This document shows, piece by piece, positions 1-9,161 of a DNA stretch of 61,211 nucleotides (position 1 is its first letter; every line of letters begins with the position of its first letter). Source of the DNA: Candidatus Hydrogenedentota bacterium (GTDB lineage Bacteria > Hydrogenedentota > Hydrogenedentia > Hydrogenedentales > CAILVY01); the NCBI GenBank assembly GCA_903837785.1, contig CAILVY010000016.1, positions 1 through 61,211 of the forward strand, given 5' to 3'. Below the pieces are notes generated by a model, which was not told where the DNA came from, ran no database searches, and saw nothing but the letters and a program-made list of their open reading frames with translations. Both the position numbers and the translations under genes were made by a program.

Positions 1-1368
1 CATTCCGGAGACACCGGGCACGCCGGGGAAGAGTCCTTTGCGTTTCTCGAGATTGCGGCCGGGGTATTTGTGCGGAATCGGATTGCCGCTGTAGGTGATG
101 GCCCAGGTGTCGCCGGGGTATTCGAGCAGGTGGCCCGTGGCGATGATCATGCCGCCATCGGGCGCGCCGGGCACGCCCAGATCGATGACCGGCCCGCCGG
201 GCACTTCCGTCCAGTGGCCGCCGTCCGGGGAGGAGTAGAGCCACGTTGCGCCGCCGTCGCTCTCGAGTTCCCAGATCCACGGAAACAGCACGTGGTTGTC
301 GGGCATGCCGGGCAGGGTGGTCTTGCCGTTCGTGTAGAAGAGGTGGCTGGGCGCCATGTTTGCGCCCGTGGACAGCACGATCTCGGGCTTGCTGAAGTGG
401 CGGAAGTCAGAGCTGACGGAGCGGCCAATCGAACGCCGCCCCACGCCGATCCACACGTCCGAGTTGTCCGGGGCCGAGCCGGGCGCACGTTCGTTCACTT
501 GCCATGCGCGCACGTAGGCCACGTACTGTTCCAAGTCCGCGTCGTAGTAGCAGGTGTTCTGCGTGTCCGCGTGCTGGATCATCAGCGGTTCGAGCAGGGA
601 CTGCCAATGGAGCCCGTCGGGCGAGACGGCGCCGAAGACCGCCACGACGCACCGGAACCCGCCTACGTCCGGGCGCCGCGCCATCGTGTCCACCTCGCCG
701 GGGTATTTCGCCGCGAACGCATTCCACTCCTCGTCCGTGACGATGCCGAGATAGAGCATCTTGTAGCGCTCTTCCGTCGAGGACGGATCGACGAAGACCG
801 TGCCGCCATGAAAGCCGCGCGTCGACCCATTGAGATCGCCGCGGAACACGACGTTGTTGTCTTTGTCGCCGGCGTAGTCGATAAGGCCCAGCTTGGGAAT
901 CGTCCACGTGACGGCATCGTCCGATTCCGCATAGCAGATGACGCTGTTGTATCCCGGCAGGATCTTGTCGCCGCTGCTGTACGGCTCCTTCTCGGGCGGA
1001 AGGCCCTGCGTGTACCACGTCTTGTACTTGCCTTCGTCGAAGACCTGTGCCGCCAACTGGCCCGGCCTGAACGGGACTTTCTCCGCCTTCCGCGCCACGA
1101 GGCGGATGCCCCGCGGCATGTCGATCGCTTCGAAACGGGCGGGCTTCTCCGTGTCGCCTTCGAGCCACGTCCCCGCGCCGCTGTTCTCTTCCATGCGCCA
1201 GGCGAACTGGCCCTGGCGCACATATTTCCAGCTCGTAAAGTAGATGAAATTGCTCTTGAGCTCGACCGGCTCGCCGTAGAACCTGTCGGCTTGCGCCCAC
1301 GCCGCCGAGGGCGGGAGGATTGCGACGAGCAGCAGCCCTGTGACCCCTTTCAAGAATCCATGCATCAT
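1..1368 (-). CDS. Secreted beta-propeller-like protein, 3' end cut by window edge
   Basis: The reading frame is open from the ATG at 1368 to base 1, so about 456 residues are visible and the C-terminus is missing. The double ATG (MMHGFLKG) is preceded by a GGAGGGA ribosome site. The first ~25 residues are a signal peptide ending AAWA. The mature part has repeated short strand motifs ending in W or Y followed by SPDG- and YSGNP-type turns, and the phrase 'YKMLYLG', as in five-bladed glycosidase-like propellers (GH32/43/117-like folds). I do not see an assured catalytic triad. It resembles the two minus-strand proteins at 3817-6077, so the left end of the window seems to hold a set of such proteins. 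A role in binding or cutting carbohydrate outside the cytoplasm is inference. Confidence 0.8.
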   Translation of the reverse strand, partial: MMHGFLKGVTGLLLVAILPPSAAWAQADRFYGEPVELKSNFIYFTSWKYVRQGQFAWRMEENSGAGTWLEGDTEKPARFEAIDMPRGIRLVARKAEKVPFRPGQLAAQVFDEGKYKTWYTQGLPPEKEPYSSGDKILPGYNSVICYAESDDAVTWTIPKLGLIDYAGDKDNNVVFRGDLNGSTRGFHGGTVFVDPSSTEERYKMLYLGIVTDEEWNAFAAKYPGEVDTMARRPDVGGFRCVVAVFGAVSPDGLHWQSLLEPLMIQHADTQNTCYYDADLEQYVAYVRAWQVNERAPGSAPDNSDVWIGVGRRSIGRSVSSDFRHFSKPEIVLSTGANMAPSHLFYTNGKTTLPGMPDNHVLFPWIWELESDGGATWLYSSPDGGHWTEVPGGPVIDLGVPGAPDGGMIIATGHLLEYPGDTWAITYSGNPIPHKYPGRNLEKRKGLFPGVPGVSGM

Positions 1369-1557
1369 GAGCCGTGTCCCTCCCCGTCAAGCGGTGCTTT
1401 TTCCCGGATTTTCGGCCACGCCTGAGCATAGCGCACGGCCGGCGTAAAGCGCACGCTCCCCCACGCTGTGGCGGACGGCGGCGAGACCTTCAGCCGCCGG
1501 CCTCACCGGGATCACCCCGCCGCCCCGCGTTCCGCATCCGGCGCAGCGGCATTTCGC

Positions 1558-1586
1558 TTGCAGGATGGCCGTGCCGGTGCTAGCAT
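1558..1586 (+). promoter_or_regulatory. Sigma-70-type promoter for the acylase gene
   Basis: TTGCAG (1558-1563), a 17-base spacer and TAGCAT (1581-1586) lie 42 bases before the start codon of the penicillin-acylase-type gene, in the gap between divergent genes. Seen by eye only. Confidence 0.5.
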
Positions 1587-1628
1587 GGGCGAGGCGCGAC
1601 CGCAGACGAAATCAAGGAGGGGCCGGAC

Positions 1629-3809
1629 ATGACTCGTCGGGATGTGTTGCTCATTGTCATCGCGGGGGCCGCAGGGATCTGGGCGGGGCCGGGGAGTGCG
1701 GCAGAGTTGCCCGGCACCGGCGCCGACGCGGGGAAGGCCGTGGTCTATCGCGACACGTGGGGCGTGCCGCACCTCTATGCGCCGACCGCCGAGGCGGGCC
1801 TGTATGCCATGGGCTGGGCGCAGGCGCAGGACCGCCCGGAATCGCTGTTGAGGAATCTCCTGGGCGCCCTGGGCGAGCGGGCGCGGGCGGACGGCCGCGA
1901 TGCCGTCCGCGAGGACCTGGTCGTGCAGGCCTTTGATCATTATGGCGAGGCGCAGCGGCATGCGGACAAGATACGGCCCGACGTGCGCAAACAACTGCAG
2001 GCCTTTGTGCGCGGCATCAATGCGTTTTACCGGGAGCATCCCTCCGACGTTCCCGTGTGGTGGGGCGAACGCCCGGTGGATGAATTCATGATCATCGCCT
2101 TTGCGCGGCTCTTCCTGTACTCGTGGTCCATTGACGACGCCTTCGAGGATCTCTCGCGCGGCGGGATCGAACCGGGATTCGACACCCCGGAGCGCGGCTC
2201 GAACGAGTGGGCCGTGTCGCCCGGGCGGAGCGCGGCCGGGGCGGCCATCCTCCTCATCGATCCCCACCTCTCGTGGTGGGGGCCGTCGCGCTTCTGGGAG
2301 TTCCGCATTCACGCGGGCGAGTTGCGCGGCAGCGGCTTCACGCTCGCGGGTTTCCCTTATGTCGGCCTCGGCCACAATGAGAATGTCGCGTGGGCGATGA
2401 CAACCGGCGGCCCCGACACGGCGGACGTGTATGCGCTCACGCTCGATCCGAAGGATCCCTCGAAGTACCGCTACGACAACGAATGGCGCAGCATGACCTC
2501 GCGCGAAGTCGTGATCGAGATCAAAAGCGCGGAGCCGCAGCGGCACACGCTGTGGTCCTCGCATTACGGCCCGATCATTGCGCTGCGCGGCGGCAAGGCC
2601 TATGCCGCCAAAACCTCCTATGCCGACGTGGTCCAAGTGAACGAGGCGTGGCACGCCTTCAACACCGCGAAAGACTGCCAGGGCATCGCGACCGCGCTCG
2701 ACATGCTGATGCTCTTCCCGCAGAACATCATGGCGGCAGACACGTCGGGAAACATCTACTATCAGCGCACGGGCCGGGTGCCGAAGCGGCCCGCGGGCTA
2801 TGACTGGCTGCGCCCGGTGGACGGTTCAACCTCGGCCACGGAATGGCAGGGACTTCATCCCGCGTCCGATCATGTCCAGGTCATGAACCCGCCGCAGGGC
2901 TACATGCAGAACTGCAATATCCCGCCCATGGCAATGATGAAGGACGCTCCGTTCAAGCTCGCGGACGTGCCCCTCTATCTCGTGAGCGACAAGAGCGACA
3001 CGACAAGTTCACGCGGCGCGCGGGCCGTGGACCTCCTGAGCAAGGACGACTCCGTAACGATCGACGAGGCCCTGGCGCTGGCGGTGGACCAACGGCCGTA
3101 CGGCGTCGATCGCTGGATTGAAGTGCTCCGGCAGGCGGACGCGAAATTCGGCGCGCCGCGGCAGTCGAACCCGGACTACGTTGCGGGCGTGAAGGACCTT
3201 CTCGCCTGGAATGGCGTGCAGGACAAGGATTCCACGGGCGCGCTCAAGTACTGGTACTGGCGCACGCAGCTGCTCAAGGAGCACGGCGCGGACGCGCTCG
3301 CGGGCGTGGCCCGGCGCGTTGATGATTTCCAGTCCGGCCTCGGCGCGCCGCCGCAGCCGCTCGCAATGAGCGATGAAGAACTGGACGCGGCCGTGGCGGC
3401 CTTCGAAACCGCGATGACGCAGCTCAAGGCCGATTTCGGTTCGCTGGATGCGGCCTTCGGCATCAAGTTCCGCGTGGGGCGCGATGAGGCCTCGTGGCCG
3501 GTCGGCGGCGGCAGCATGAACGAAATCGGGATGGGCACGTTGCGCAGCGTGGGGTTCGGCCCGGAACAGAGCGATCACACGCGCTGGGGACGCAGCGGGC
3601 AGACCTCGACCCAGATCGTCGTGCTCACGAAGCCCGTGCAGAGTTGGAGCGGACCGCCCATTGGCGAGAGCGACCGGCCCGGCTCGCCGCACTATCGCGA
3701 TCAGGCCGAGAAACTCTTCAGCCCCGCGAAGCTCAAGCCCACGTGGTGGACGCCGGAAGATCTCGCCGGGCACATCGAATCGCGCACGGAGCTTGAGCCC
3801 ATAAAATGA
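1629..3809 (+). CDS. Penicillin acylase family (Ntn-hydrolase) amidase, exported
   Basis: 726 residues, start ATG after an AAGGAGG ribosome site. The N-terminus TRRDVLL plus a hydrophobic stretch and SAA looks like a signal peptide, possibly Tat-type. The family layout is clear: an alpha region with WGVPHLYA and GWAQAQDRP, a short linker, then GSNEWAV, whose Ser at about residue 191 would be the N-terminal nucleophile of the beta chain after self-cleavage. This is followed by IDPHLSWWGP and the oxyanion-type region GHNENVAWAMTTG. Family members hydrolyse side-chain amides of beta-lactams, acyl-homoserine lactones or lipopeptides; the substrate here cannot be told. It is convergent with the next gene, with only 7 bases between stops, and stands alone on its strand. 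Confidence 0.9.
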   Translation: MTRRDVLLIVIAGAAGIWAGPGSAAELPGTGADAGKAVVYRDTWGVPHLYAPTAEAGLYAMGWAQAQDRPESLLRNLLGALGERARADGRDAVREDLVVQAFDHYGEAQRHADKIRPDVRKQLQAFVRGINAFYREHPSDVPVWWGERPVDEFMIIAFARLFLYSWSIDDAFEDLSRGGIEPGFDTPERGSNEWAVSPGRSAAGAAILLIDPHLSWWGPSRFWEFRIHAGELRGSGFTLAGFPYVGLGHNENVAWAMTTGGPDTADVYALTLDPKDPSKYRYDNEWRSMTSREVVIEIKSAEPQRHTLWSSHYGPIIALRGGKAYAAKTSYADVVQVNEAWHAFNTAKDCQGIATALDMLMLFPQNIMAADTSGNIYYQRTGRVPKRPAGYDWLRPVDGSTSATEWQGLHPASDHVQVMNPPQGYMQNCNIPPMAMMKDAPFKLADVPLYLVSDKSDTTSSRGARAVDLLSKDDSVTIDEALALAVDQRPYGVDRWIEVLRQADAKFGAPRQSNPDYVAGVKDLLAWNGVQDKDSTGALKYWYWRTQLLKEHGADALAGVARRVDDFQSGLGAPPQPLAMSDEELDAAVAAFETAMTQLKADFGSLDAAFGIKFRVGRDEASWPVGGGSMNEIGMGTLRSVGFGPEQSDHTRWGRSGQTSTQIVVLTKPVQSWSGPPIGESDRPGSPHYRDQAEKLFSPAKLKPTWWTPEDLAGHIESRTELEPIK

Positions 3810-3816
3810 AGCGTAG

Positions 3817-4743
3817 TCACACGGCGGCGCAGGCCGCCGGGACGCGGAAGCGCCGGATCTCGTTCGACGCGTTGGGGCGGGCGCATTCCGCGTAGACAAA
3901 GAGTTCGTCTGCGACGCGGAGCCACTGGGAGTACCGCCAGATCTGCGTGCGGCCGGGCGTCGTGCTGATCAAGAGCGGCGCGTCCGGCGTGAGGTCGGTG
4001 ACATGCGTGAGGTCGAGGCTGTAGGCGAGGCCCGTCCCGATGTTGTAGTTCGGATCGTGCCACCGCGCGTTTGAACCGCCGTACACGAACAAATACCCGA
4101 TATCCATCGGCAGGACGCACGAGGGGCGCGTGTAGAAATTGTGCCAGCCCCCGTTGTCGAAGATCGGGTTGCGCGGGTCCGAGGTCCAGCGCTCTCCATC
4201 CGGACTCGTGAAGTGCCAGGTGCGCTCGACGCGATCGAGGCCGATCGCATAGAGATGCCATTGGCCTTCGGCCCAGAGGATGACCGGATCCTTGAAGCCC
4301 GGCTCGATGAGCAGTCCGTGCGGCGCGGGCGGCGTGATGACCGGACGCAGTGACTTGGGATCGAAGCGCGCGGGATCGTCTGCATCGTCGAAACGCAGGA
4401 TGCTCCAGCCGTGTTCGAGCGCCGCGCACGCGTAGAGGCGGAACTGGCCGGTCTGCGGATCAAGCAGGAGTGCCGGCCGTTCGAAGCCGGGCACCGAAGC
4501 CGCTTCGCGCGTGATGCGGTGAATGGGTTCGAAGCGAACGCCGTCCGCGCTCTTCAAGATTCGAATCTCGTAGCCGCGCTGGCCCGGCGGCATCTCCGGG
4601 CTGCGCATCCGTGCCGCGAGATAGAACGTGCCATCGGGCGCGCGCATCACGGACGGGGCGCCCGCCCACCACTCCGGCTCATTTCGGTCCGGTTCCAGCA
4701 CGACCTCGTACTGCGAGAAATGTTGACGCAGCAATTCGAACAT
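3817..4743 (-). CDS. Glycosidase-like five-bladed propeller protein, apparently cytosolic
   Basis: 308 residues with no signal peptide. The protein shows the repeated pattern of GH43/GH130-type propellers: APDGTFYLAAR near the start, an acidic position in GFKDPVILW, then GQWHLYAIG and TSPDGERW at regular intervals. I cannot assign the general acid and base with certainty, so an enzyme (glycoside hydrolase or phosphorylase) is only one option. It lies 29 bases downstream of the secreted propeller protein at 4773-6077 and may share its transcript. A GAGGAT ribosome site precedes the ATG. Confidence 0.75.
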   Translation of the reverse strand: MFELLRQHFSQYEVVLEPDRNEPEWWAGAPSVMRAPDGTFYLAARMRSPEMPPGQRGYEIRILKSADGVRFEPIHRITREAASVPGFERPALLLDPQTGQFRLYACAALEHGWSILRFDDADDPARFDPKSLRPVITPPAPHGLLIEPGFKDPVILWAEGQWHLYAIGLDRVERTWHFTSPDGERWTSDPRNPIFDNGGWHNFYTRPSCVLPMDIGYLFVYGGSNARWHDPNYNIGTGLAYSLDLTHVTDLTPDAPLLISTTPGRTQIWRYSQWLRVADELFVYAECARPNASNEIRRFRVPAACAAV

Positions 4744-4772
4744 CTCGGAGATCCTCTGTTGATGCGGACAAC

Positions 4773-6077
4773 TTAACGGGCGGCGGCGCTCAATGCAAAC
4801 ACGCGCGCGTCATGCAAATGGAAACGCACGCGGCACGCGGCGCCGGGCGCGGTCTTCCAGGGCAGGAGCAGCGCCGTGCCATCGGGATGTTCCACGCGGT
4901 GCCGCGCGCACTGCGCCACGGGCTGCTTCGCCGTGTCCAGGAGTTCCGCCTCCACCCAGCCGTCCTTTCCGGCGGCGTGCACCTGAAGCCCCTCCGCCGG
5001 ATAGGCAAACTCGCCGGTGATGAACGTGCCGTCGCCTTCGGCCGTGGCGGCCGTCAGGCCGTGCGCCGGGTACGCGGCCAACTGGAGGCTGTTGTCGTGC
5101 CAAACAACGAAACAGCACTGGCCCTTGTACGCAAAGGGTTCCGCGTACGTCCAGAATCCCAGGTCCGTCGCGCGGAAGGGCCGGCGCCACTGGCGCGCAT
5201 CCGTGCTCACAATCAGTTCGGTCTTCAGGAGGGCGCTGTGTTGTTTGGGCTTTGCCGGGTCGGCAAAGTATTTCATGATGAGGCCGGCATAGCCACGGCC
5301 ATACGGAAACGCCTTCATCAAATAGAACTCGGTTTCCGGAGGGTCTTCCTGGTCCGGCCGGAGCATCGGCGCCTGGGGCGTCCATTCCACGAGGTCTTTT
5401 GATTCGCGCAGCGTCAATATCCGGCGCTTCTTGTCCAGATTGTCCGGATACGGCTTCTCCGGCCATTCTTCGAGCGCGGTCTGATACAGCAGATACCCCT
5501 CGCCGGCGGGCAAGAGCGTGAACGCATCATTAAACTCCGTGAACACGGTCCCCCGGGGGGCCTTCGTCCACAAGATTCCGTCATTCGACTCGGCGAGCAG
5601 CGCGCCGGCGTTGCCCTGCTCCGGCTGATCCCAATAGAGCATCCGGTGCCGGTCCTTCTCGCGGACGATCTGGAAGACGTTGAAGCCGCCCCAGGTCGGG
5701 GGCACCGGCGAACGCCGCAGCACCACATTGTCCGGCCCGCCCCACGCGGGGGCGCCGGGATGCAGGTTGGGCAAGTGCCAGCCCGCCCCGTCCAACAGAC
5801 CCATGCAGAGCGTGCGCTGATCGCTGTATTCCTTCTCGCCCTTGTTGACCCGCTGATACCAGACCGCGACCGCTCCGTCCTTCCCCATCGCGGCCACGGG
5901 GTAGTACCACAGCTTCGGCTGGGCCGCGTCCTGCGGAACCAGGGTCCTGAACTCGGCCGGACACTGCGCTTCAATACGGACGTCATCCGCGTCCCCGATG
6001 TCTTCGGGGAACAGAAAAACCATCGGCAGTGGCTGTGCCGCCAACGCCGCCAACAATAAAATGAGTCCACTGATCAT
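4773..6077 (-). CDS. Secreted propeller-like protein of unknown function
   Basis: 434 residues. The N-terminus MISGLILLLAALAAQPLP is a signal peptide. The mature part has repeated blades such as DRHRMLYWDQP, SNDGILWTKA and STDARQW, a pattern shared with the partial protein at the left edge. The last ~80 residues form a separate beta-rich domain (VEAELLDTAKQPV), like the C-terminal sandwich found after GH32-type propellers. No catalytic residues can be assigned by eye. It sits between the MFS/spermidine-synthase-like gene (81 bases upstream) and another propeller gene (29 bases downstream) on the same strand. Confidence 0.78.
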   Translation of the reverse strand: MISGLILLLAALAAQPLPMVFLFPEDIGDADDVRIEAQCPAEFRTLVPQDAAQPKLWYYPVAAMGKDGAVAVWYQRVNKGEKEYSDQRTLCMGLLDGAGWHLPNLHPGAPAWGGPDNVVLRRSPVPPTWGGFNVFQIVREKDRHRMLYWDQPEQGNAGALLAESNDGILWTKAPRGTVFTEFNDAFTLLPAGEGYLLYQTALEEWPEKPYPDNLDKKRRILTLRESKDLVEWTPQAPMLRPDQEDPPETEFYLMKAFPYGRGYAGLIMKYFADPAKPKQHSALLKTELIVSTDARQWRRPFRATDLGFWTYAEPFAYKGQCCFVVWHDNSLQLAAYPAHGLTAATAEGDGTFITGEFAYPAEGLQVHAAGKDGWVEAELLDTAKQPVAQCARHRVEHPDGTALLLPWKTAPGAACRVRFHLHDARVFALSAAAR

Positions 6078-6158
6078 TGCCCAGACTCCCCGATACTTCG
6101 TCTTCCATCCTCGCTCTTCTTTGCTTCCTGAAAAAGGAAGGAGCGAAGCGTTTCTTCG

Positions 6159-8945
6159 TTACGGCTGGCTTTGTGCGCGCTCACGGGCCTGGGCTTCGAC
6201 GCCGCCGAGTTCCAGATGGCGGCGATAGTGGTTCCGGGCCGCGGCCTGGTCCTCCAGTCCCCAGTAGGCATCGCCCAGCAGGGCTTCGATCGCCGGATCA
6301 CCGGACAGAAAAGGCAACACGCTTTCGAGCATGTCTTTGGCCTCGCCGTAGTTCTGCCAGCGGAGCAGTTGCCGGCCCTGGGCCTCGGCAACCTGCTGCA
6401 AGTAGTAGCGCGCGTTGCAGTCGCCGGGATCCATGCGAAGCGACTGCATGAAGGCGTCGCGCACGCCGCTGCCGATGGCCATGCCGCCGTAGTATTGGCG
6501 GAGCCCCACGAGATCGTGGACATGCGCCTCGTGCCGCTTCCGGAGGGCGGCCAGGGCCTCGGCGGAGATCCCGCCGGGCAGGAGGATCTTCTCGGGGCTG
6601 GCCGCGCGAAGCTGCAGCGCGCCGAGGCTGTCCTCCACCTCGCTTTCATAGACGAGTTTCGGAGCGACGAACTCGGCCCAGGGCCGGTCATCCGTCATGA
6701 GCAATCCGCCGGAGGCGAAGCCGTCGAGCGCGGCCTTGTCCATGAGAAACGCCGCAACGACTTCCGGCACGTCGCACAGCCCGACCCGTTCGAGCGCCCG
6801 CTTCACTTCGGGCTGCGCAAGGCGTTGTTCCAGGCGCGGATAGTCGAGGTGCAACGCCTGGTTCGAGCCGACGAGGAACATGTCTGCGTTAATGAAGAAC
6901 GCGCAGTAGTCCGGGAAGACCTGGGTGAACGTGTACGTCAGCGATTCCACCACCTCGAGGTTGAGGCTGTGCAGCGGCACCCACTGCGAGACAAGTCCGC
7001 CGGGTTTCAGGTGCCCGAGGCAGAGCTCGTAGTACTCGCGCGTGTAGAAGGTGGATACGCCCGCGAGCGCGAGCGGCATGGGCTCGAAGGTGATCACGTC
7101 GTAGCGCTGGCGCGTCGTCAGGAGGTAATTGCGGCCGTCGTCGATGTGCACGTGGAGTTTGGGGCGCTTCAGCACATCGAGATTGTCCACCGCGAACAAG
7201 GGGGCGGCCGCAATGACATCGGGCGAGATCTCGACCGCATCGACGCGGTCGAAATCGGAGAGCGCGAGCGTGCCGCACGTGATGCCCGAGCCAAAGCACA
7301 TGAAGAGCACGTCCTTGGGATCCCGGTCGAAGAGCAGCGGCAACACGCCCTGCAGGCGGTTCATCTTCACGCCCTTCTCGATGGAGGCAGTGGCCTGGAC
7401 GCGGTTGATCCAAAGCACGCGGTTCGTGCCGCCCGTCTCGCCGGTCGGTTCCGAGACGGCCACGGTGCCTTCGACGCCCTCGCGGTAGTGGATGATGCGA
7501 TGTTCCGCCGGAATGTAACCCGCGTTCAGGGCCTGGCTCACGTCCGCGGGCGCGCGATGCAGCGCCCAGGCGAAGAAGGCCACGCCGCCGATAAGCGCAA
7601 CCGCTTTGCCCCAGCGCAGCGTCTCCGGACAGCTCAGCAGCGCCCAGGCGCCCGCGACCGCGAGCAGCGCGGCGAGCGAAAGAATGCCGCAATGCGTGCC
7701 GAGCATCGGGATGATCACGAACCCGCCCGCGAGCGCGCCCAGCACGCCGCCGATCGTGTTTGCGCTGTACAAGCGGCCCACGTCGCGCCCGAGCCGATCC
7801 CGGCCCCGTCCGACGGCCTTCACCGCCAGCGGAAACGTCATCCCCGAGAAGAACGTGGGCAGGAAGAGCGCGGCGAAAGAGAGGACAAACATGCCGCGCA
7901 CCGTGCCGTCCCACGCGTAACCCGCATCCTGCTGAAGCTGGGCCAATTTCGCGGGCAGATCCGCCAGCCAGCCGAGCATGAGCACGCAACACACGCCATT
8001 CAGTATCAGCGTGCCGCCGAACAGCGCGCGATGCCCGCGGACACGATCCGCGATGAGGGCCGCGGCCGCGCTGCCGAGTGCGATGCCGCAGAGCAGCGTA
8101 GTGAGCATGGCCGTATAGGCATACGTAGTGCCGAGAAAGACGATGATGAGCAGGCGTGTCCACAACACTTCGAGCGCGAGCATGGCAAAGCCGGAGAGGG
8201 CAAACGCGGCCATGACGGGGAACGCGCGCGTGGCCGCCGGCTCCTGCGCGGCGGATTCCTCGGATGACGCGGGCGCGGGGGACTCGATATGGCGCGACAC
8301 GAGCAGCGCCAGGAGGCCGATCACCGCATTCGCGGCCGCGCCCATCAGCGTGGTCCGCAGATAGCCAAACGATGCGATCAGAAAGAAGCCCGTCAGAAAA
8401 CAGCCGGTCACCGCGCCAAGCGTGTTGACGGCGTAAAGCACCCCGATGCGGCGCCCGCCCACGCGCGCCTCGCGGTTCACGAACTTCGCGAGCAAGGGCA
8501 GGGTCGCGCCCATCAGCGCCACCGGCACGAAGAGCAGCACGAAGGCCATCAGCCCGCGCAGCAGGATGCCCACCGGGCGCGAGAAGTCGAAGGCGCGCAG
8601 CACCGCCACCACGGCGTCTTCCCCAAACGCCACCAGAAGCAGAAAGAGCACGGCCCAGACCCCGATGGCCAGTTCGAACGCGCCGTACAAGCGCAGCGGC
8701 CGCGGCGTGCGGTCGGCGAGACGTCCGCCCTGCCAACTCCCGAGCCCCAGCCCCGTAAAGAAGATCGAGAGCACGGTGCTCACCGCATAGGACGTCGTTC
8801 CGAAGAGCAGCACGAGCTTCCGCGTCCAGACGACCTGATACAGCAATCCGCAGGCCCCGGACACGAAGAAGAACGCCAGCACGCAAAGAAAGAGCAGCGC
8901 GGGAAGCATCGAATGGACCGGCCGGTCAGCAGTACGGGTCGTCAT
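6159..8945 (-). CDS. Fused MFS-like membrane protein and spermidine synthase-like domain with C-terminal TPR
   Basis: 928 residues. Residues ~10-440 contain about 12 to 14 hydrophobic segments in an MFS-like arrangement (GACGLLYQVVWTRKL and GATLPLLAKF are typical of this fusion family). Residues ~470-760 are a spermidine/spermine synthase fold with the cofactor-loop region CFGSGITCGTLAL, acidic EISPDV and DDGRNYLL. The usual catalytic DSTDP/SDP loop reads FEPMPLALAG, so the aspartate expected in true polyamine synthases is missing and normal aminopropyl transfer is doubtful. The last ~150 residues look like TPR helices (GDAYWGLEDQAAARNHY). Members of this fusion family are widespread and mostly unassigned. 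A weak promoter is noted upstream at 9056-9084. Confidence 0.88.
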   Translation of the reverse strand: MTTRTADRPVHSMLPALLFLCVLAFFFVSGACGLLYQVVWTRKLVLLFGTTSYAVSTVLSIFFTGLGLGSWQGGRLADRTPRPLRLYGAFELAIGVWAVLFLLLVAFGEDAVVAVLRAFDFSRPVGILLRGLMAFVLLFVPVALMGATLPLLAKFVNREARVGGRRIGVLYAVNTLGAVTGCFLTGFFLIASFGYLRTTLMGAAANAVIGLLALLVSRHIESPAPASSEESAAQEPAATRAFPVMAAFALSGFAMLALEVLWTRLLIIVFLGTTYAYTAMLTTLLCGIALGSAAAALIADRVRGHRALFGGTLILNGVCCVLMLGWLADLPAKLAQLQQDAGYAWDGTVRGMFVLSFAALFLPTFFSGMTFPLAVKAVGRGRDRLGRDVGRLYSANTIGGVLGALAGGFVIIPMLGTHCGILSLAALLAVAGAWALLSCPETLRWGKAVALIGGVAFFAWALHRAPADVSQALNAGYIPAEHRIIHYREGVEGTVAVSEPTGETGGTNRVLWINRVQATASIEKGVKMNRLQGVLPLLFDRDPKDVLFMCFGSGITCGTLALSDFDRVDAVEISPDVIAAAPLFAVDNLDVLKRPKLHVHIDDGRNYLLTTRQRYDVITFEPMPLALAGVSTFYTREYYELCLGHLKPGGLVSQWVPLHSLNLEVVESLTYTFTQVFPDYCAFFINADMFLVGSNQALHLDYPRLEQRLAQPEVKRALERVGLCDVPEVVAAFLMDKAALDGFASGGLLMTDDRPWAEFVAPKLVYESEVEDSLGALQLRAASPEKILLPGGISAEALAALRKRHEAHVHDLVGLRQYYGGMAIGSGVRDAFMQSLRMDPGDCNARYYLQQVAEAQGRQLLRWQNYGEAKDMLESVLPFLSGDPAIEALLGDAYWGLEDQAAARNHYRRHLELGGVEAQARERAQSQP

Positions 8946-9055
8946 GTGTGCGGAGATTCCCTATTTGAGGCCTGGTTTTCAGAGGCCATCCGAGCCAGGC
9001 ACGGGCACGCAGCATGCACGTGCCGGAGCCGTCGGACGAGTTCTTGAACGGGAAC

Positions 9056-9084
9056 AGGGTACTGTGCCCGGTCCCGCGCCTCAA
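9056..9084 (-). promoter_or_regulatory. Possible sigma-70-type promoter for the MFS/spermidine synthase-like gene
   Basis: Read on the minus strand: TTGAGG, a 17-base spacer and TACCCT, about 110 bases before the start codon at 8945. The match is modest. The 216-base gap also holds a small hairpin (CCCGGC, 5-base loop, GCCGGG at 9129-9145) just past the stop of the LOG-family gene. Confidence 0.3.
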
Positions 9085-9161
9085 GTTTTCCCCGGAGGTC
9101 AGACTCCGGTGGGTCGGCCCGCACGTGACCCGGCCCGATGCCGGGCAACTTCCCTCCGGCA

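Noticed and set aside
70-1425. Long plus-strand frame of 451 codons opposite the left-edge gene
   Set aside because: It is the antisense of a clear secreted protein. The product is rich in Arg, His and Ala with no domain, a usual effect of high GC.
6171-8267. Plus-strand frame of 698 codons
   Set aside because: Antisense of the MFS/spermidine-synthase-like gene; sequence rich in Glu/Arg/His with no motif.
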